DNA of 41,390 nt from Clostridia bacterium (GCA_017559995.1 JAFYPP010000013.1:1-41390); one strand, 5' to 3'. Shown: positions 15,093 through 24,544, counted from the first letter of the stretch. Notes: a model not told the origin generated them from the sequence alone. Numbers and translations are program-made.

Positions 15093-16433
15093 TCAGTCCT
15101 CCTGATCCAAAACGGTTCCGTAAAGGTCACAGCCTTCGGCATAGGTGATCTTCACGGTGACAAAATCGCCCTCCCGGGCGGTGGAACTTTCGAAATACAC
15201 CAGACCGTCGATGTCGATGGAGTCCATGTAGCTTCGGCCGAAGCACTGGTCTTCCTCTTCTCTGCCGCAGCACAGCACCTTCAGCACACGGCCGATCTGG
15301 CGGGCGGAAGCCTCGTCCATGACCTCGTCCTGCAGGGCGTACAGCTCGGCGCGGCGGCGCTCCTTGATCTCCTCGTCCACCTGGTCGGGCATGAGGGCCG
15401 CTTTGGAGCTCTCCTCTTGAGAATAACAGAAAATGCCCACGCGTTCAAGTCTGTATTCTGCCAAAAAGTCATAAAGTTCCTGATATTCTTCCTCGGTCTC
15501 GCCGGGGAAGCCAACGATGAGGCTGGTGCGGATGACGGCGTCGGGCATCAGCTCCCGCAGTTTGCGGATGCGGTCCCGGATGAGGGCGCCGTCGCCCCGG
15601 CGGTTCATATCCCGCAGCACCCGGTCGTTGATGTGCTGAATGGGAATGTCGAAGTAATGGAGGATCTTGTCACTGGCGGCGATGACCTCCAGCAGCTCGT
15701 CGGGCATCTCGTCGGGATAGAGATAGTGCAGACGGATCCATTCGATGCCCTCCACCTTTTCCAGACGGCGAAGCAGCTCGGCCAGCGAGCATTTTCCGTA
15801 CAGGTCCAGGCCGTAACGGGTGATATCCTGGGCCACCACCAGCACCTCCTTGGTGCCGCAGGCGGCAAGGCTTTCGGCCTCGGCGATGACATCCTCCATG
15901 GGCACCGAGCGGAAAGCGCCGCGGATATCGGGGATGACGCAGTAGGCGCACTTGTTGTCGCAGCCTTCGGCGATGCGCAGGTAGGCAGCGTACTCGGGGG
16001 TCAGCAACACACGGTCGCCGGTGAGGCAGTTGGCCTCACGGGGCTTGAACCAAGCCTTCCTGGGGCCGCCGTTGAGGGCCTCCAGCACGGCGTCCACGAT
16101 ATCGTCGCCGCTGCCAACGCCCATGGCGCAGTCCACCTCGGGCAGTTCGTTGAGGAAATCCTCCTGATAGCGCTGGGTAAGACAGCCGGTGACCACAAGG
16201 GCACGGAGATCACCCTGCTGCTTCAGCTCGGCCAGCTCCAGAATGGCCTCGATGGCCTCGGTCTTGGCGCTTTCGATAAAGCCGCAGGTGTTGACGACGG
16301 CAACGTCGGCGCCTACGGGGCTTTCCACCAGTTCCATGCCGGCGTTGACCAGATGGCCCAGCATCAATTCGGCGTTGCAGAGGTTTTTGGCGCAGCCCAG
16401 GGGCAGCAGATAAACTTTCACAGATTCGTTCAC
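15093..16433 (-). CDS. rimO: Ribosomal protein uS12 (S12) methylthiotransferase RimO
   Basis: This 446-residue radical-SAM enzyme methylthiolates an Asp of ribosomal protein S12. The N-terminal cluster ligands are Cys14 (PLGCAKN), Cys50 (VNTCGF) and Cys84 (TGCLTQR). The radical-SAM Cys158-x3-Cys162-x2-Cys165 lies in EGCDNKCAYCVIP, and a C-terminal TRAM domain follows. Specific motifs (GCAKN, RGAFRS) favour RimO over MiaB or MtaB. The start is a GTG at 16433 overlapping the recX TGA (GTGA), with GGAGGA upstream; the frame runs further upstream but only as recX shadow. Confidence 0.95.
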   Translation of the reverse strand: MNESVKVYLLPLGCAKNLCNAELMLGHLVNAGMELVESPVGADVAVVNTCGFIESAKTEAIEAILELAELKQQGDLRALVVTGCLTQRYQEDFLNELPEVDCAMGVGSGDDIVDAVLEALNGGPRKAWFKPREANCLTGDRVLLTPEYAAYLRIAEGCDNKCAYCVIPDIRGAFRSVPMEDVIAEAESLAACGTKEVLVVAQDITRYGLDLYGKCSLAELLRRLEKVEGIEWIRLHYLYPDEMPDELLEVIAASDKILHYFDIPIQHINDRVLRDMNRRGDGALIRDRIRKLRELMPDAVIRTSLIVGFPGETEEEYQELYDFLAEYRLERVGIFCYSQEESSKAALMPDQVDEEIKERRRAELYALQDEVMDEASARQIGRVLKVLCCGREEEDQCFGRSYMDSIDIDGLVYFESSTAREGDFVTVKITYAEGCDLYGTVLDQED

Positions 16434-16903
16434 GGTGTCTCCTCCAGTTCCAGAGAGTCGATATAGTCGCGCAGGGCGCTTTGGATGTCCCCCCAGGAAA
16501 ATCCCCGGCGGAACAGGCCGTCGGCCACCCGTTTGAGCGCTTTGCGGTCGGGGGTCTGCCCCCGCAGTTTGGAATCGATATAGGCCTGCAGCTTTTCGGG
16601 ATACAGGACGTAATCCTCCATGGCGGTGTCGATGTCCGGCCCGTCCAGCTGCTTTTCTTTCAAATATTGGCGGATGCGTCCGGGCCCGTAGCCGCGGCGG
16701 CACAGGTCACGCACCAGCAGTTTGCCGTATTCCCCGTCGTTGAGAAACCCCAGCTGCTGCAGCCGTGCAACGGCATAAGCCGCGTCCTGCTCCTCCGCCC
16801 CTTTTTCAAGCAGGCGTTGGTACAGAGCGCGGCTGCTGCGATGCCGGTATTCCAGCACGTTGGCTGCCATCCGCAGGGTCTTTTCCCGGGATTCGGTCTC
16901 CAT
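16430..16903 (-). CDS. recX: RecX-family regulatory protein
   Basis: The 157-residue, helix-rich protein has the three-helix RecX repeats: YRHRSSRALYQRLLEKG, then LGFLNDGEYGKLLVRDLCRRGYGPGRIRQYLKEK, then a third weaker repeat ending RRGFSWGDIQSAL. RecX binds RecA filaments and modulates their activity. It begins three bases after the recA stop without a strong ribosome site, consistent with translational coupling that keeps RecX low. It overlaps rimO by four bases. Confidence 0.9.
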   Translation of the reverse strand: METESREKTLRMAANVLEYRHRSSRALYQRLLEKGAEEQDAAYAVARLQQLGFLNDGEYGKLLVRDLCRRGYGPGRIRQYLKEKQLDGPDIDTAMEDYVLYPEKLQAYIDSKLRGQTPDRKALKRVADGLFRRGFSWGDIQSALRDYIDSLELEETP

Positions 16904-16906
16904 AAA

Positions 16907-18013
16907 TTAGTCGTCGTCTTCGAAATCGTCAGCGAAGATCTCCACGCTGCCCTTGGCGGCACGGACGGCCTTCGCGGTGGGGGCAGGTGCCCGCATATCG
17001 GCGGGATCCTCGGTCTTTTCCGGCTCCTTGCCGGTGAGTTTGGCCACGATCTGCTCCTGCACCTCTTCGGCCACCTCGGGGTGATCCTTGAAGTACTGCT
17101 TGGCGGCGTCACGGCCCTGGCCCAGGCGCTCCTCGCCCATATAGAACCAGGCGCCCGACTTCTGCAGGAAGCCGAACTTCAGGCCCATATCCACCAGCTC
17201 GCCGATCTTGGAAATGCCCTCGCCGTACATGATGTCGAACTCGGCCTCCTTGAAGGGGGGCGCGATCTTGTTCTTGACCACCTTGGCGCGGGTGCGGCTG
17301 CCGATGAGGGTGGTGCCGTTTTTCAGATGCTCCACACGGCGGATCTCGATACGCACGGAGGAATAGAACTTCAGGGCGCGGCCGCCGGTGGTGGTTTCGG
17401 GGTTGCCGTACATGACACCGATCTTTTCACGGAGCTGGTTGATGAAGATGACCACGCAGTTGCTCTTGGAGATGGCGCCGGCCAGCTTACGCAGGGCCTG
17501 GCTCATGAGGCGGGCCTGCAGACCCACAAAGCTGTCGCCCATCTCGCCTTCGATCTCGGCCTTGGGCACCAGCGCGGCGACAGAGTCCACCACCAGCACG
17601 TCGATGGCACCCGAACGAACCAGAGCCTCGGCGATCTCCAGAGCCTGCTCACCGGTGTCGGGCTGGGACACCAGCAGACTGTCGGTATCCACGCCCAGCG
17701 CCTTTGCGTAGACGGGATCCAGCGCGTGCTCGGCGTCGATGAAAGCAGCCTCGCCGCCCTTTTTCTGGGCGGAGGCGATGACGTGCAGGGCGATGGTGGT
17801 TTTACCGGAAGATTCCGGGCCGTAGATCTCAACGATTCGGCCGCGGGGAACACCGCCGATACCCAGCGCCACGTCCAGCGCCACCGAGCCGGTGGAAATG
17901 GCCTCCACCTGCATGGCTACGTTTTCGCCAAGGCGCATGACCGTGCCCTTGCCAAACTGTTTATCCAACTGCTGCAGCGCAGTTTCCAAGGCTTTCTGTT
18001 TATCGACTCCCAT
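16907..18013 (-). CDS. recA: Recombinase RecA
   Basis: This 368-residue recombinase has Walker A GPESSGKT (65-72), the Walker B region [21 protein letters not shown], the L1/L2 DNA-binding loops ([32 protein letters not shown]), and an acidic C-terminal tail ending DDFEDDD. It catalyses strand exchange and stimulates LexA self-cleavage. GAGGTG lies ahead of ATG 18013. The promoter with an SOS-box-like site is at 18051-18089. Confidence 0.98.
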   Translation of the reverse strand: MGVDKQKALETALQQLDKQFGKGTVMRLGENVAMQVEAISTGSVALDVALGIGGVPRGRIVEIYGPESSGKTTIALHVIASAQKKGGEAAFIDAEHALDPVYAKALGVDTDSLLVSQPDTGEQALEIAEALVRSGAIDVLVVDSVAALVPKAEIEGEMGDSFVGLQARLMSQALRKLAGAISKSNCVVIFINQLREKIGVMYGNPETTTGGRALKFYSSVRIEIRRVEHLKNGTTLIGSRTRAKVVKNKIAPPFKEAEFDIMYGEGISKIGELVDMGLKFGFLQKSGAWFYMGEERLGQGRDAAKQYFKDHPEVAEEVQEQIVAKLTGKEPEKTEDPADMRAPAPTAKAVRAAKGSVEIFADDFEDDD

Positions 18014-18050
18014 ACGGCACCTCTTTATCTAAAAGATTCTTGATACCTTT

Positions 18051-18089
18051 ATTATAGCGCACTTTTCGCAAAAATGCAACATTTGTTCG
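18051..18089 (-). promoter_or_regulatory. recA promoter with LexA/DinR SOS-box-like operator
   Basis: Minus-strand TATAAT (18056-18051) is preceded at 17 bp by a weak -35, TTGCAT. The sequence CGAACAAATGTTGC (18089-18076) matches 12 of 14 positions of the Bacillus-type SOS box CGAACRNRYGTTYG and overlaps the -35. It lies only six bases from the stop of the upstream methylase gene. Confidence 0.75.
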
Positions 18090-18094
18090 ATTTT

Positions 18095-19210
18095 TTACAA
18101 AGATTTTTCCAGCAAAAACAGATACTCCTTCACGTGCAGCTGCCGGCCGGAAAGATTGCGGCTGGCACGGTAGGCGTTGTAGGAAATGTCCTGCCGGGTG
18201 ACCCGGCCCAGACGTCCCAGCATGGCCTCCATCTGCTCCAGAGTGATGAACCCTTCGGAATTGTAGGAGATCAGCACGAACCGGGCGTTGATGGCCTCCA
18301 CCAAAGCGGAAAAGGCGGCCAGCGCCAGGGTCGGCCGATTGTACGCCGACCGGTTCCACCCCTGCGGGATGCCGGACACACGGCTCAACGCGCCGGGCAG
18401 GCGGTTCTCGTTGATGATATTGAGTATGAAATAATTGGATCCGTAGGGATGCTGGTTATAGGGGGGGTCCAGATAGACAAGATCCAGCGGCGGCAGCTCC
18501 CCTGCCAGCTGCCCGGCATCCTTTTGGAATACGTGGCTCTCGCAGGAAAAATCCGACAGCACCGGGCGATGGAGTTCGATGCTGCCCAAAATGCGGGTCA
18601 GGGCGTTTTCTCCGTTGCCGCCGAACTTGCCCAGACCGGTGGCGCTGTCCTTGTAAAACCCCTTGAACACGCCGCCGGTATTGGCGTGGACCGAGGCCTC
18701 CGCCAGCAGAGGGGCGAGAAAATAAGGCTTCAGCGGTTCCTCCAACCCGTCGATAAAGGCCCGAAGGGTATCAATGGTCAGGGCGTTTTCCCGGGTGTAG
18801 AATACCCGCTCGCCGGGTTGGATGTTGCCATCGTCGGCGGGAGCGTACTGCCGGGAAACGATGCCTTCCACCGGGATGCGCAACGCTTTTTGCGCCTGCT
18901 CAAAAGCGGCCGCAAAGGACTCCTCCGGGAAATCCTCCCGGTTGGTGAGGTAGCAGCGGTTGAGCACGGCGCTGTACCCCTCCAGATCGTTGACGTAAAG
19001 AACGTGGGCATGGCGCTTGAGCAGACGTGCCACCACACCCGACCCGGAAAACAGGTCGGCGCAGCGCAGTTTTCTGCCCCCCAGCCCGTCACGCGCGTCA
19101 CAGACCGCCCGGTCAATGTGGGACAAAAGGGCCCGCTTGTTGCCCAGATAGGTGATCAGCTGCCGGGAAAGATAATCGGGGTTGTCGGCAGGCAGGTACC
19201 GCTGGGTCAT
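18095..19210 (-). CDS. D12-class DNA adenine-N6 methyltransferase (orphan)
   Basis: This 371-residue alpha-type adenine methylase has YLGNKRALL at the N-terminus, the SAM-binding motif DLFSGSGVVARLL, and catalytic motif IV LVYLDPPYNQHPYGSNYF. It is longer than Dam (~280 residues), with an extended target-recognition region between motifs I and IV. No restriction endonuclease lies alongside, so it is a solitary methylase whose recognition site cannot be inferred. ATG 19210 overlaps the prmC TGA (ATGA); eight further in-frame upstream codons lie inside prmC and lack a ribosome site. Confidence 0.88.
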   Translation of the reverse strand: MTQRYLPADNPDYLSRQLITYLGNKRALLSHIDRAVCDARDGLGGRKLRCADLFSGSGVVARLLKRHAHVLYVNDLEGYSAVLNRCYLTNREDFPEESFAAAFEQAQKALRIPVEGIVSRQYAPADDGNIQPGERVFYTRENALTIDTLRAFIDGLEEPLKPYFLAPLLAEASVHANTGGVFKGFYKDSATGLGKFGGNGENALTRILGSIELHRPVLSDFSCESHVFQKDAGQLAGELPPLDLVYLDPPYNQHPYGSNYFILNIINENRLPGALSRVSGIPQGWNRSAYNRPTLALAAFSALVEAINARFVLISYNSEGFITLEQMEAMLGRLGRVTRQDISYNAYRASRNLSGRQLHVKEYLFLLEKSL

Positions 19211-20073
19211 GCCTGCGGCTCCCAGGTGCCCCAAACCACACGCTCGATGCCTGCCAGATCGCAGCGGAACTGCACATTGGCGTAGCCGGCGTCGGTCATG
19301 ATGGCCATAACGTCCTCGAACTGGCCCAGACCCACTTCAAAGGCCAGGACGCCGCTTTTGTTGAGGGCGGGGGCAAAGTTGCGGCACACCGCCCGGTAAA
19401 AGTCCAGACCGTCCTCGCCGCCGTCCAGCGCCATGTGGGGCTCCCGCTGCACTTCCACGTCCAGCGTCATGATGTCCGCGGTGGGGATGTAAGGGGGATT
19501 GCACAGGATCATGTGGAACTTGCCCAGCAGGGGGCTGGCCTCGGCCAGGGCGTCCACCTGATAGGTCAGGGTGCGGTGGGAGAGACCGTTGTGGACCACG
19601 TTGCGGCGGGCCACCTCCAGAGCAGGCTCGGACAGGTCGGCCAGCACACCGGTGATGCCGTCGCTGACGTTTTTCAGCGTGGCAAGGCCTACGCAGCCGG
19701 TGCCGCAGCACAGATCCAGAATGCGGCCCTTGCTGCGATCCTTCAGCAGTTCAACGGCCACTTCCACCAGGGTCTCGGTGTCGGGACGGGGGATCAGGGT
19801 GTCGGTGGTGACCTCCATGGGCAGGCCGTAGAACTCCCACCGGCCGGTGATGTGCTGCAGGGGCACGCCGGAATAGCGCAGCGCCTTCAGCTCTTCGATC
19901 TTCTGCACGTCCTTGTCAAAAATGTACTGGTTGCGCTTTGCCACGAACTCGTCGTCGCTGAGATCCAGGGCAAAGGCCACCAGATCGCGGGCTTCGATCT
20001 GATAGCCGGCGATGCCTTTTTTGCGGAACTCGGTCCGCAGGTCCAGATAAATATCGTTAATGGTACGAATCAT
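19207..20073 (-). CDS. prmC: Peptide chain release factor N5-glutamine methyltransferase
   Basis: This 288-residue enzyme methylates the GGQ Gln of release factors RF1/RF2. Visible features are the N-terminal helical domain, TLIPRPDTETLVE, SAM motif I ILDLCCGTGCVG (118-129) and the catalytic NPPY (192-195). ATG 20073 overlaps the yqhQ TAA by one base (TAATG) with GGGGAGG 11 bases upstream; a TTG two codons earlier is a less likely start. prfA, usual in this neighbourhood, is absent here. Confidence 0.95.
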   Translation of the reverse strand: MIRTINDIYLDLRTEFRKKGIAGYQIEARDLVAFALDLSDDEFVAKRNQYIFDKDVQKIEELKALRYSGVPLQHITGRWEFYGLPMEVTTDTLIPRPDTETLVEVAVELLKDRSKGRILDLCCGTGCVGLATLKNVSDGITGVLADLSEPALEVARRNVVHNGLSHRTLTYQVDALAEASPLLGKFHMILCNPPYIPTADIMTLDVEVQREPHMALDGGEDGLDFYRAVCRNFAPALNKSGVLAFEVGLGQFEDVMAIMTDAGYANVQFRCDLAGIERVVWGTWEPQA

Positions 20074-21011
20074 TACCAATTGTCCTCCCCTTCGTTTTCC
20101 GGAATGACCCGGTTCATGGCTTCGATGGCCACTTCCATCATATCGTCGGTGGGCTCGGCGGTGGTCAGCCGCTGGAGCGCCAGACCGGGCTTGCGCAGCA
20201 GGTTGGTGAGGGCGTTGTCATGCCGTCCGGCGAACCGGTTGATCTCGTAGCTGACGCCTGCCACCACCGGCAGCATGGCCAGACGGGTGATCATACGCAC
20301 CCACACGTTGCTCCAGCTGAACAGGGAGAAAAACAGGATACTGATGATCATCACCATGAACAGAAAGCTGGTGCCGCAGCGGGGATGCAGACGGGAACAG
20401 GCACGGACGTTTTCCACCGTCAGTTCCTTGCCGGCCTCGTAGCAGGCGATGGTCTTGTGCTCGGCGCCGTGGAACATATAGGTGCGGCGCACGTCGTTCT
20501 GCCGGGAGGTGAAATAGATAAAGGCCAGGAAGATGCAGATGCGGAACACGCCCTCGATGAGGTTGCGCACCACGTGGGGCAGGCCGTCGCCCAAAAAGCC
20601 CGCCAGGAAGGTGGGCAGCAGGATGAACAGCACGATGGGGATGCAGATGCCGAACACCAGCGCCACGGCCATCATGATCTTTTCCAGTTTCTTTTCGTCA
20701 AAATGCTTTTCCAGCCACAGGTCGAACCTGGACTTGTTCTCCTCCTGACCCTCGTCGAAAAAGTCGGCGGAGTACATCAGGGCGCTCATACCGAACTTCA
20801 TGGAGTCCCAGAAACTGACCACGCCCCGGACGACGGGCAGGCGGGCCCAGGCGCCGTGGCTCATGGTGCCGGTGGGTTCTTCTTTTACCACCATTTCCTG
20901 GCCGGGTTTGCGGCAGACGATGGCGGTCTTTTGGGGGCCGCGCATGAGAATGCCCTCGATGAGCGCCTGACCGGCGATGCTGGTTTTTTTGCAAGATTTC
21001 TGCTCAGACAT
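20073..21011 (-). CDS. yqhQ: DUF1385 membrane protein YqhQ
   Basis: The 312-residue protein has the N-terminal GQALIEGILMRGP signature of DUF1385, several membrane helices from about residue 100 onward, and the conserved MFHGAEHKTIACYE and HPRCGTSFLF motifs. YqhQ is widespread in Firmicutes and often next to prmC/prfA; the molecular function is not established. AGGAG lies before the ATG. It sits 15 bases after the histidine-kinase stop, in one apparent transcript. Confidence 0.92.
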   Translation of the reverse strand: MSEQKSCKKTSIAGQALIEGILMRGPQKTAIVCRKPGQEMVVKEEPTGTMSHGAWARLPVVRGVVSFWDSMKFGMSALMYSADFFDEGQEENKSRFDLWLEKHFDEKKLEKIMMAVALVFGICIPIVLFILLPTFLAGFLGDGLPHVVRNLIEGVFRICIFLAFIYFTSRQNDVRRTYMFHGAEHKTIACYEAGKELTVENVRACSRLHPRCGTSFLFMVMIISILFFSLFSWSNVWVRMITRLAMLPVVAGVSYEINRFAGRHDNALTNLLRKPGLALQRLTTAEPTDDMMEVAIEAMNRVIPENEGEDNW

Positions 21012-21026
21012 AATGATTCTCCTATA

Positions 21027-22493
21027 CTATTCCGCGGAATGATCCTGATACAGGGGCAGGGTGATGCGAACGCTGGTGCCTTCGCCGTAGACGCTGTCGA
21101 TGTCCAGCGTGCCGCCGTGCATACCGACGATGTCGTTGCACACCGAAAGGCCGATGCCGGCGCCGCGCCCCTTGGCGCTGCCCTTATAGAACTTCTGCTT
21201 GACGAAGGGCAGTTCCTCGGCCCGGATGCCCTGGCCGAAGTCCCGGATGGTCACCACGGCGCTGCCGCCCTCCACACGGGCGGCGACCTGCACCCGGTCG
21301 CCGTCCTTGCCGTATTTTCCGGCGTTGTCGATGATATTCAAAAAGACCTGTTTGAGCCGATTGCGGTCGGCAAAGACCATGATGGGCTCGTCGGGTTCTT
21401 CGTATTCGATGCGCATGCCTTCCTGCTGGAGCATATCGGTGTAGGTGAACACCGCGTCGTACAGATCGCCCCGCAGGTCAAAGGGTTCGGTCTGCAGCCG
21501 CATACCGCCGCCCTCGATGCGGGAAAAATCCAGCAGTTCCTCCACCATCTGGGACAGCCGTCGGGTCTCCTTTTTGATGATGGTGAGGCCCTGGGTGGCC
21601 AGCTGCGGATCGTCCAGACAGCCTTCGATGGTGTCGGCCCAGCCGGAAATGGCGGTCAGGGGTGTGCGCAGTTCATGGGACACCGAGGAGATGAAGTCGT
21701 TCTGGGTCTTTTCCACCCGGGAAAGCTCGGCGGACATCTCGTTGAGGGTGCTGCACAGCTCACCGATCTCGTCGTTATAGTCGGCGTTGAGGCGAATGCC
21801 GTACTGGCCGCCGGTGATCTTTTTGGCGAAGTCGTTGATGTGGAGCACCGGGCCCACGATGGACTTGAGGAAGAAGCTGTTGGAGAAGATGATCAGCGCG
21901 ATCAGCAGGATCACCGCCGCCACCGCCCACAGATAGATGGTCCGCAGCTGCTGGTCCAGCAATTGCAGAGAGGACACGCACCGCACACCGCCGATGAGCC
22001 GGCCGCTGCGGTAATAGACTGGCGCGGTAGCCGCCATGACCTTCTCCTCGGTGAGTCGGTCGTAGCCGGTGTAGGTCTCCACCTGTCCGTTGGCAAAGGC
22101 CCGGGCGATCTCATCGGTCTCGGGGGTGAAGCCGGCGGTCAGGCCGGAGGAGGAGAACATGACCTTGCCCGATTCGTCCAGGATCTGCAGTTCCAGCCGG
22201 TCGGCCAGGCTGAAGTTTTGGGTCATGTTTCGTCCGTATTCGTAAAAGTCGCTGTAGCTGGCGCTGAAATAGCGGTTGAAGTATTTGGAGGTGGTATCCA
22301 CCTGGTTTTCCAGACGGTTCTGCACCGAGGCGTAAAAATAATAAGTGCAGAACACGGCCACCAGCGCCGCCGCCAGCAGCAGCATCAGAATGACCACGCT
22401 CATATTGTTGATGAACCATCGGCGGCGGATGCCGCTGTTCAGGCCGATACGGCCCAACAGGGTCTGCTTGCTCTTTTTCTCGCTTTGGGCCAT
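21027..22493 (-). CDS. Membrane sensor histidine kinase (WalK/PhoR-like architecture)
   Basis: This 488-residue kinase has TM1 at ~32-54, an extracytoplasmic sensor region at ~55-183, TM2 at ~186-207 and HAMP at ~207-260. HisKA carries SVSHELRTPLTAI with phospho-acceptor His273. The HATPase domain has the N-box NIIDNAGKYG, the G1 motif DFGQGI and the G2 motif GAGIGLSVC. It partners with the response regulator 34 bases upstream. The sensor ligand is unknown; the neighbouring lipoprotein is a candidate accessory sensor. Confidence 0.95.
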   Translation of the reverse strand: MAQSEKKSKQTLLGRIGLNSGIRRRWFINNMSVVILMLLLAAALVAVFCTYYFYASVQNRLENQVDTTSKYFNRYFSASYSDFYEYGRNMTQNFSLADRLELQILDESGKVMFSSSGLTAGFTPETDEIARAFANGQVETYTGYDRLTEEKVMAATAPVYYRSGRLIGGVRCVSSLQLLDQQLRTIYLWAVAAVILLIALIIFSNSFFLKSIVGPVLHINDFAKKITGGQYGIRLNADYNDEIGELCSTLNEMSAELSRVEKTQNDFISSVSHELRTPLTAISGWADTIEGCLDDPQLATQGLTIIKKETRRLSQMVEELLDFSRIEGGGMRLQTEPFDLRGDLYDAVFTYTDMLQQEGMRIEYEEPDEPIMVFADRNRLKQVFLNIIDNAGKYGKDGDRVQVAARVEGGSAVVTIRDFGQGIRAEELPFVKQKFYKGSAKGRGAGIGLSVCNDIVGMHGGTLDIDSVYGEGTSVRITLPLYQDHSAE

Positions 22494-22527
22494 ATCGTTT
22501 CACCTCTCTTTCGCCGACGGAGCGCGA

Positions 22528-23214
22528 TCAACCTTCCCACTTGTAGCCGTAACCCCACACGGTGGTGATGTGCTTGGGCTGGGCGGCGTCCTCTTCGATC
22601 TTCAGGCGCAGGCGGCGGATATTCACGTCCACCACCTTCAGATCGCCCTGATAGTTTTTGCCCCACACCAGGGACAGGATGTTGTCACGGGACAGGGCCT
22701 TTCCGGGATTCTCCAAAAAGGTCTTCATGATCAGGTATTCCACCTGGGTCAGCTCCACCTTTTTGCCCCGGTGGCGAAGCTCACGGGAGCGCAGATCCAG
22801 CTCGTATTCGCCGCTGACCAGAGAGTCGCTCTGGAAGCCGGTGCCGCACACACGGCGGTACAGCGCATCCACACGGGCCACCAGTTCGGCCACCGAGAAG
22901 GGTTTGGTCACGTAGTCGTCGGCACCGGTCATCAGGCCGGTGACACGGTCGCTCTCCTGACCCATGGCGGTGAGCATGATGACGCCCATCTTGCTGCCCA
23001 TACCGCGGATGCGGCGGCAGACGTCAAAGCCGGTGATGTCGGGCAGCATGACGTCCAGCACGGCGATGGACACGTCGTTGTTGTCCCGGAGATAGTTGGC
23101 AGCCTCCTCGCCAAGGCCGAACTCCACCGTTTCGTAGCCGGCCCGCTTCAGGTTGATGACTACAAAAGCGCGAATGCTATCTTCGTCTTCCAAAACCAGA
23201 ACTTTTTTATTCAT
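22528..23214 (-). CDS. OmpR/PhoB-family response regulator
   Basis: The 228-residue protein has a receiver domain (phospho-acceptor Asp54 in AVLDVMLPD, LTAMG, VTKPFS) and a C-terminal winged helix (ELTQVEYLIMKTFLENPGK ... VDVNIRRLRLKIE ... TVWGYGYKWEG). ATG 23214 has GGAGGA upstream; the frame continues further upstream only as a shadow in the lipoprotein gene. The lipoprotein TGA is one base before this ATG. Confidence 0.95.
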   Translation of the reverse strand: MNKKVLVLEDEDSIRAFVVINLKRAGYETVEFGLGEEAANYLRDNNDVSIAVLDVMLPDITGFDVCRRIRGMGSKMGVIMLTAMGQESDRVTGLMTGADDYVTKPFSVAELVARVDALYRRVCGTGFQSDSLVSGEYELDLRSRELRHRGKKVELTQVEYLIMKTFLENPGKALSRDNILSLVWGKNYQGDLKVVDVNIRRLRLKIEEDAAQPKHITTVWGYGYKWEG

Positions 23215-23215
23215 A

Positions 23216-24544
23216 TCAGTATTCCTCCGAATTCCAGCTGACTTCAATGGTGTGGAACAGGGTCCGCAGCTGCGCCATATCCAGCGCCAGCGGCGCTCCC
23301 TCGTGGGGTTCGCAGCGGTACAGGCCGTTGGGGGTGCTGGCCAGGGATTGCAGCTTGCGGTACAGAGCGGCATCGCTTTCCCGGCTGTCGCCGGTGAATA
23401 CATACACGGTCAGCACCGACTGCCGCTGTCCGTCCGTCCCCGGCTGCCAGAACAGGGTCTGGGACAGGGCCACCGTACTGACGGTGTCCATCCGCACCTG
23501 CTCGCCCCAGCCTTCCGGCCAGAGCATATACCAGTTTTCGCCGCCGCGGTGGACGGTGGAACTCACCAGCGTCTCGCCGCCCAGATCGTCATAATTCACC
23601 CAATCCAGCCGGCTGCGCTGCTCCACCTCGTTGGGTTCATAGGAAAAGGTGTGGGCCACCGGCACGTCCACCCGGCCGTCGCCGTTCACGTCGGCACAGG
23701 ACACCGAGGCAGGCCGCCAGGTCTTGGCACCCGAGCCGCTGGCCTGGTCAATGGTGCGGTTGGCTGCCATGCGGCCGTCGTACCAGATCAGGTCGGTGAC
23801 ATAGCCGCCGGTGGTGGCCAGGCTGTCGATATACAGACCCACCTGGTTGCTGTCCACCTTGCCGAACCGCATACCGGCCACCGAACGCACTTCCAGGCAC
23901 ATGGGCACATCGTAGAGCACACGGTACTGGCCGTCCCGGAACTGGCACACCCGGGCGCTGTACATACCGGTGACGCTGTCACGGACGGCAAAGGCCATCT
24001 CCTGGGCGCCGTCGCCGTCAATGTCCTCGATGGTGACATCGGCGTACTGGATATCCATCAGAACGGTCATGCCGTCCCGGGTGAAATCATAGACCGTCAT
24101 GCCGTAGGTGCCGCCTTCGTCAAAGCCCCAGCACATGGCCAGACCCAGCCGTCCGTCCCCCAGCGTGGGGTAATAGATGGCCCGCAGCGAGGTGCCGTAC
24201 CCCTCGGCCATGCCGATACGGGTGTACCGCTCCCCTTCCTTGCGGAAGGCGTAGACCTGATAGGCGCCGGTCTCGGTGCGGAAAAAGGCCAGGGCCTCTT
24301 CATCGCCCGTGCCGTCCACGTCCACCAGCTGCACGGCCTGTCGGTTGGTGCCCGAATCGGCCACGGCGTAAACGGCGCCGTCCTGCAGGATGGTGTTGAG
24401 CTGCTGCTGCAGCTGTACGTACTCGGTGGGCACTTTGGGCAGCAAAAGAAGGCCGTCGCCAAACTTCAGGCTACAGCCTCCCAACAACAGGAGCGCAAGG
24501 CTCAACAACAGCGCGCACAGGCACTTTTTCACATACGTATACAT
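23216..24544 (-). CDS. Lipoprotein with FG-GAP/VCBS-like calcium-loop repeats, first gene of the two-component operon
   Basis: The 442-residue protein begins with a lipoprotein signal (LLLGGC; lipidated Cys24). It contains three Asp-rich loops of the FG-GAP/VCBS type, starting DVDGTGDEE (75-83), DIDGDGAQE (174-182) and DVNGDGRVD (285-293), suggesting part of a beta-propeller. No enzymatic motif is visible. It is encoded directly ahead of the regulator and kinase, so a role as extracytoplasmic sensory partner or as output target is inferred. No clear Shine-Dalgarno precedes the ATG; GATACACT lies ~10 bases upstream and could indicate a near-leaderless transcript. Confidence 0.78.
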   Translation of the reverse strand: MYTYVKKCLCALLLSLALLLLGGCSLKFGDGLLLLPKVPTEYVQLQQQLNTILQDGAVYAVADSGTNRQAVQLVDVDGTGDEEALAFFRTETGAYQVYAFRKEGERYTRIGMAEGYGTSLRAIYYPTLGDGRLGLAMCWGFDEGGTYGMTVYDFTRDGMTVLMDIQYADVTIEDIDGDGAQEMAFAVRDSVTGMYSARVCQFRDGQYRVLYDVPMCLEVRSVAGMRFGKVDSNQVGLYIDSLATTGGYVTDLIWYDGRMAANRTIDQASGSGAKTWRPASVSCADVNGDGRVDVPVAHTFSYEPNEVEQRSRLDWVNYDDLGGETLVSSTVHRGGENWYMLWPEGWGEQVRMDTVSTVALSQTLFWQPGTDGQRQSVLTVYVFTGDSRESDAALYRKLQSLASTPNGLYRCEPHEGAPLALDMAQLRTLFHTIEVSWNSEEY

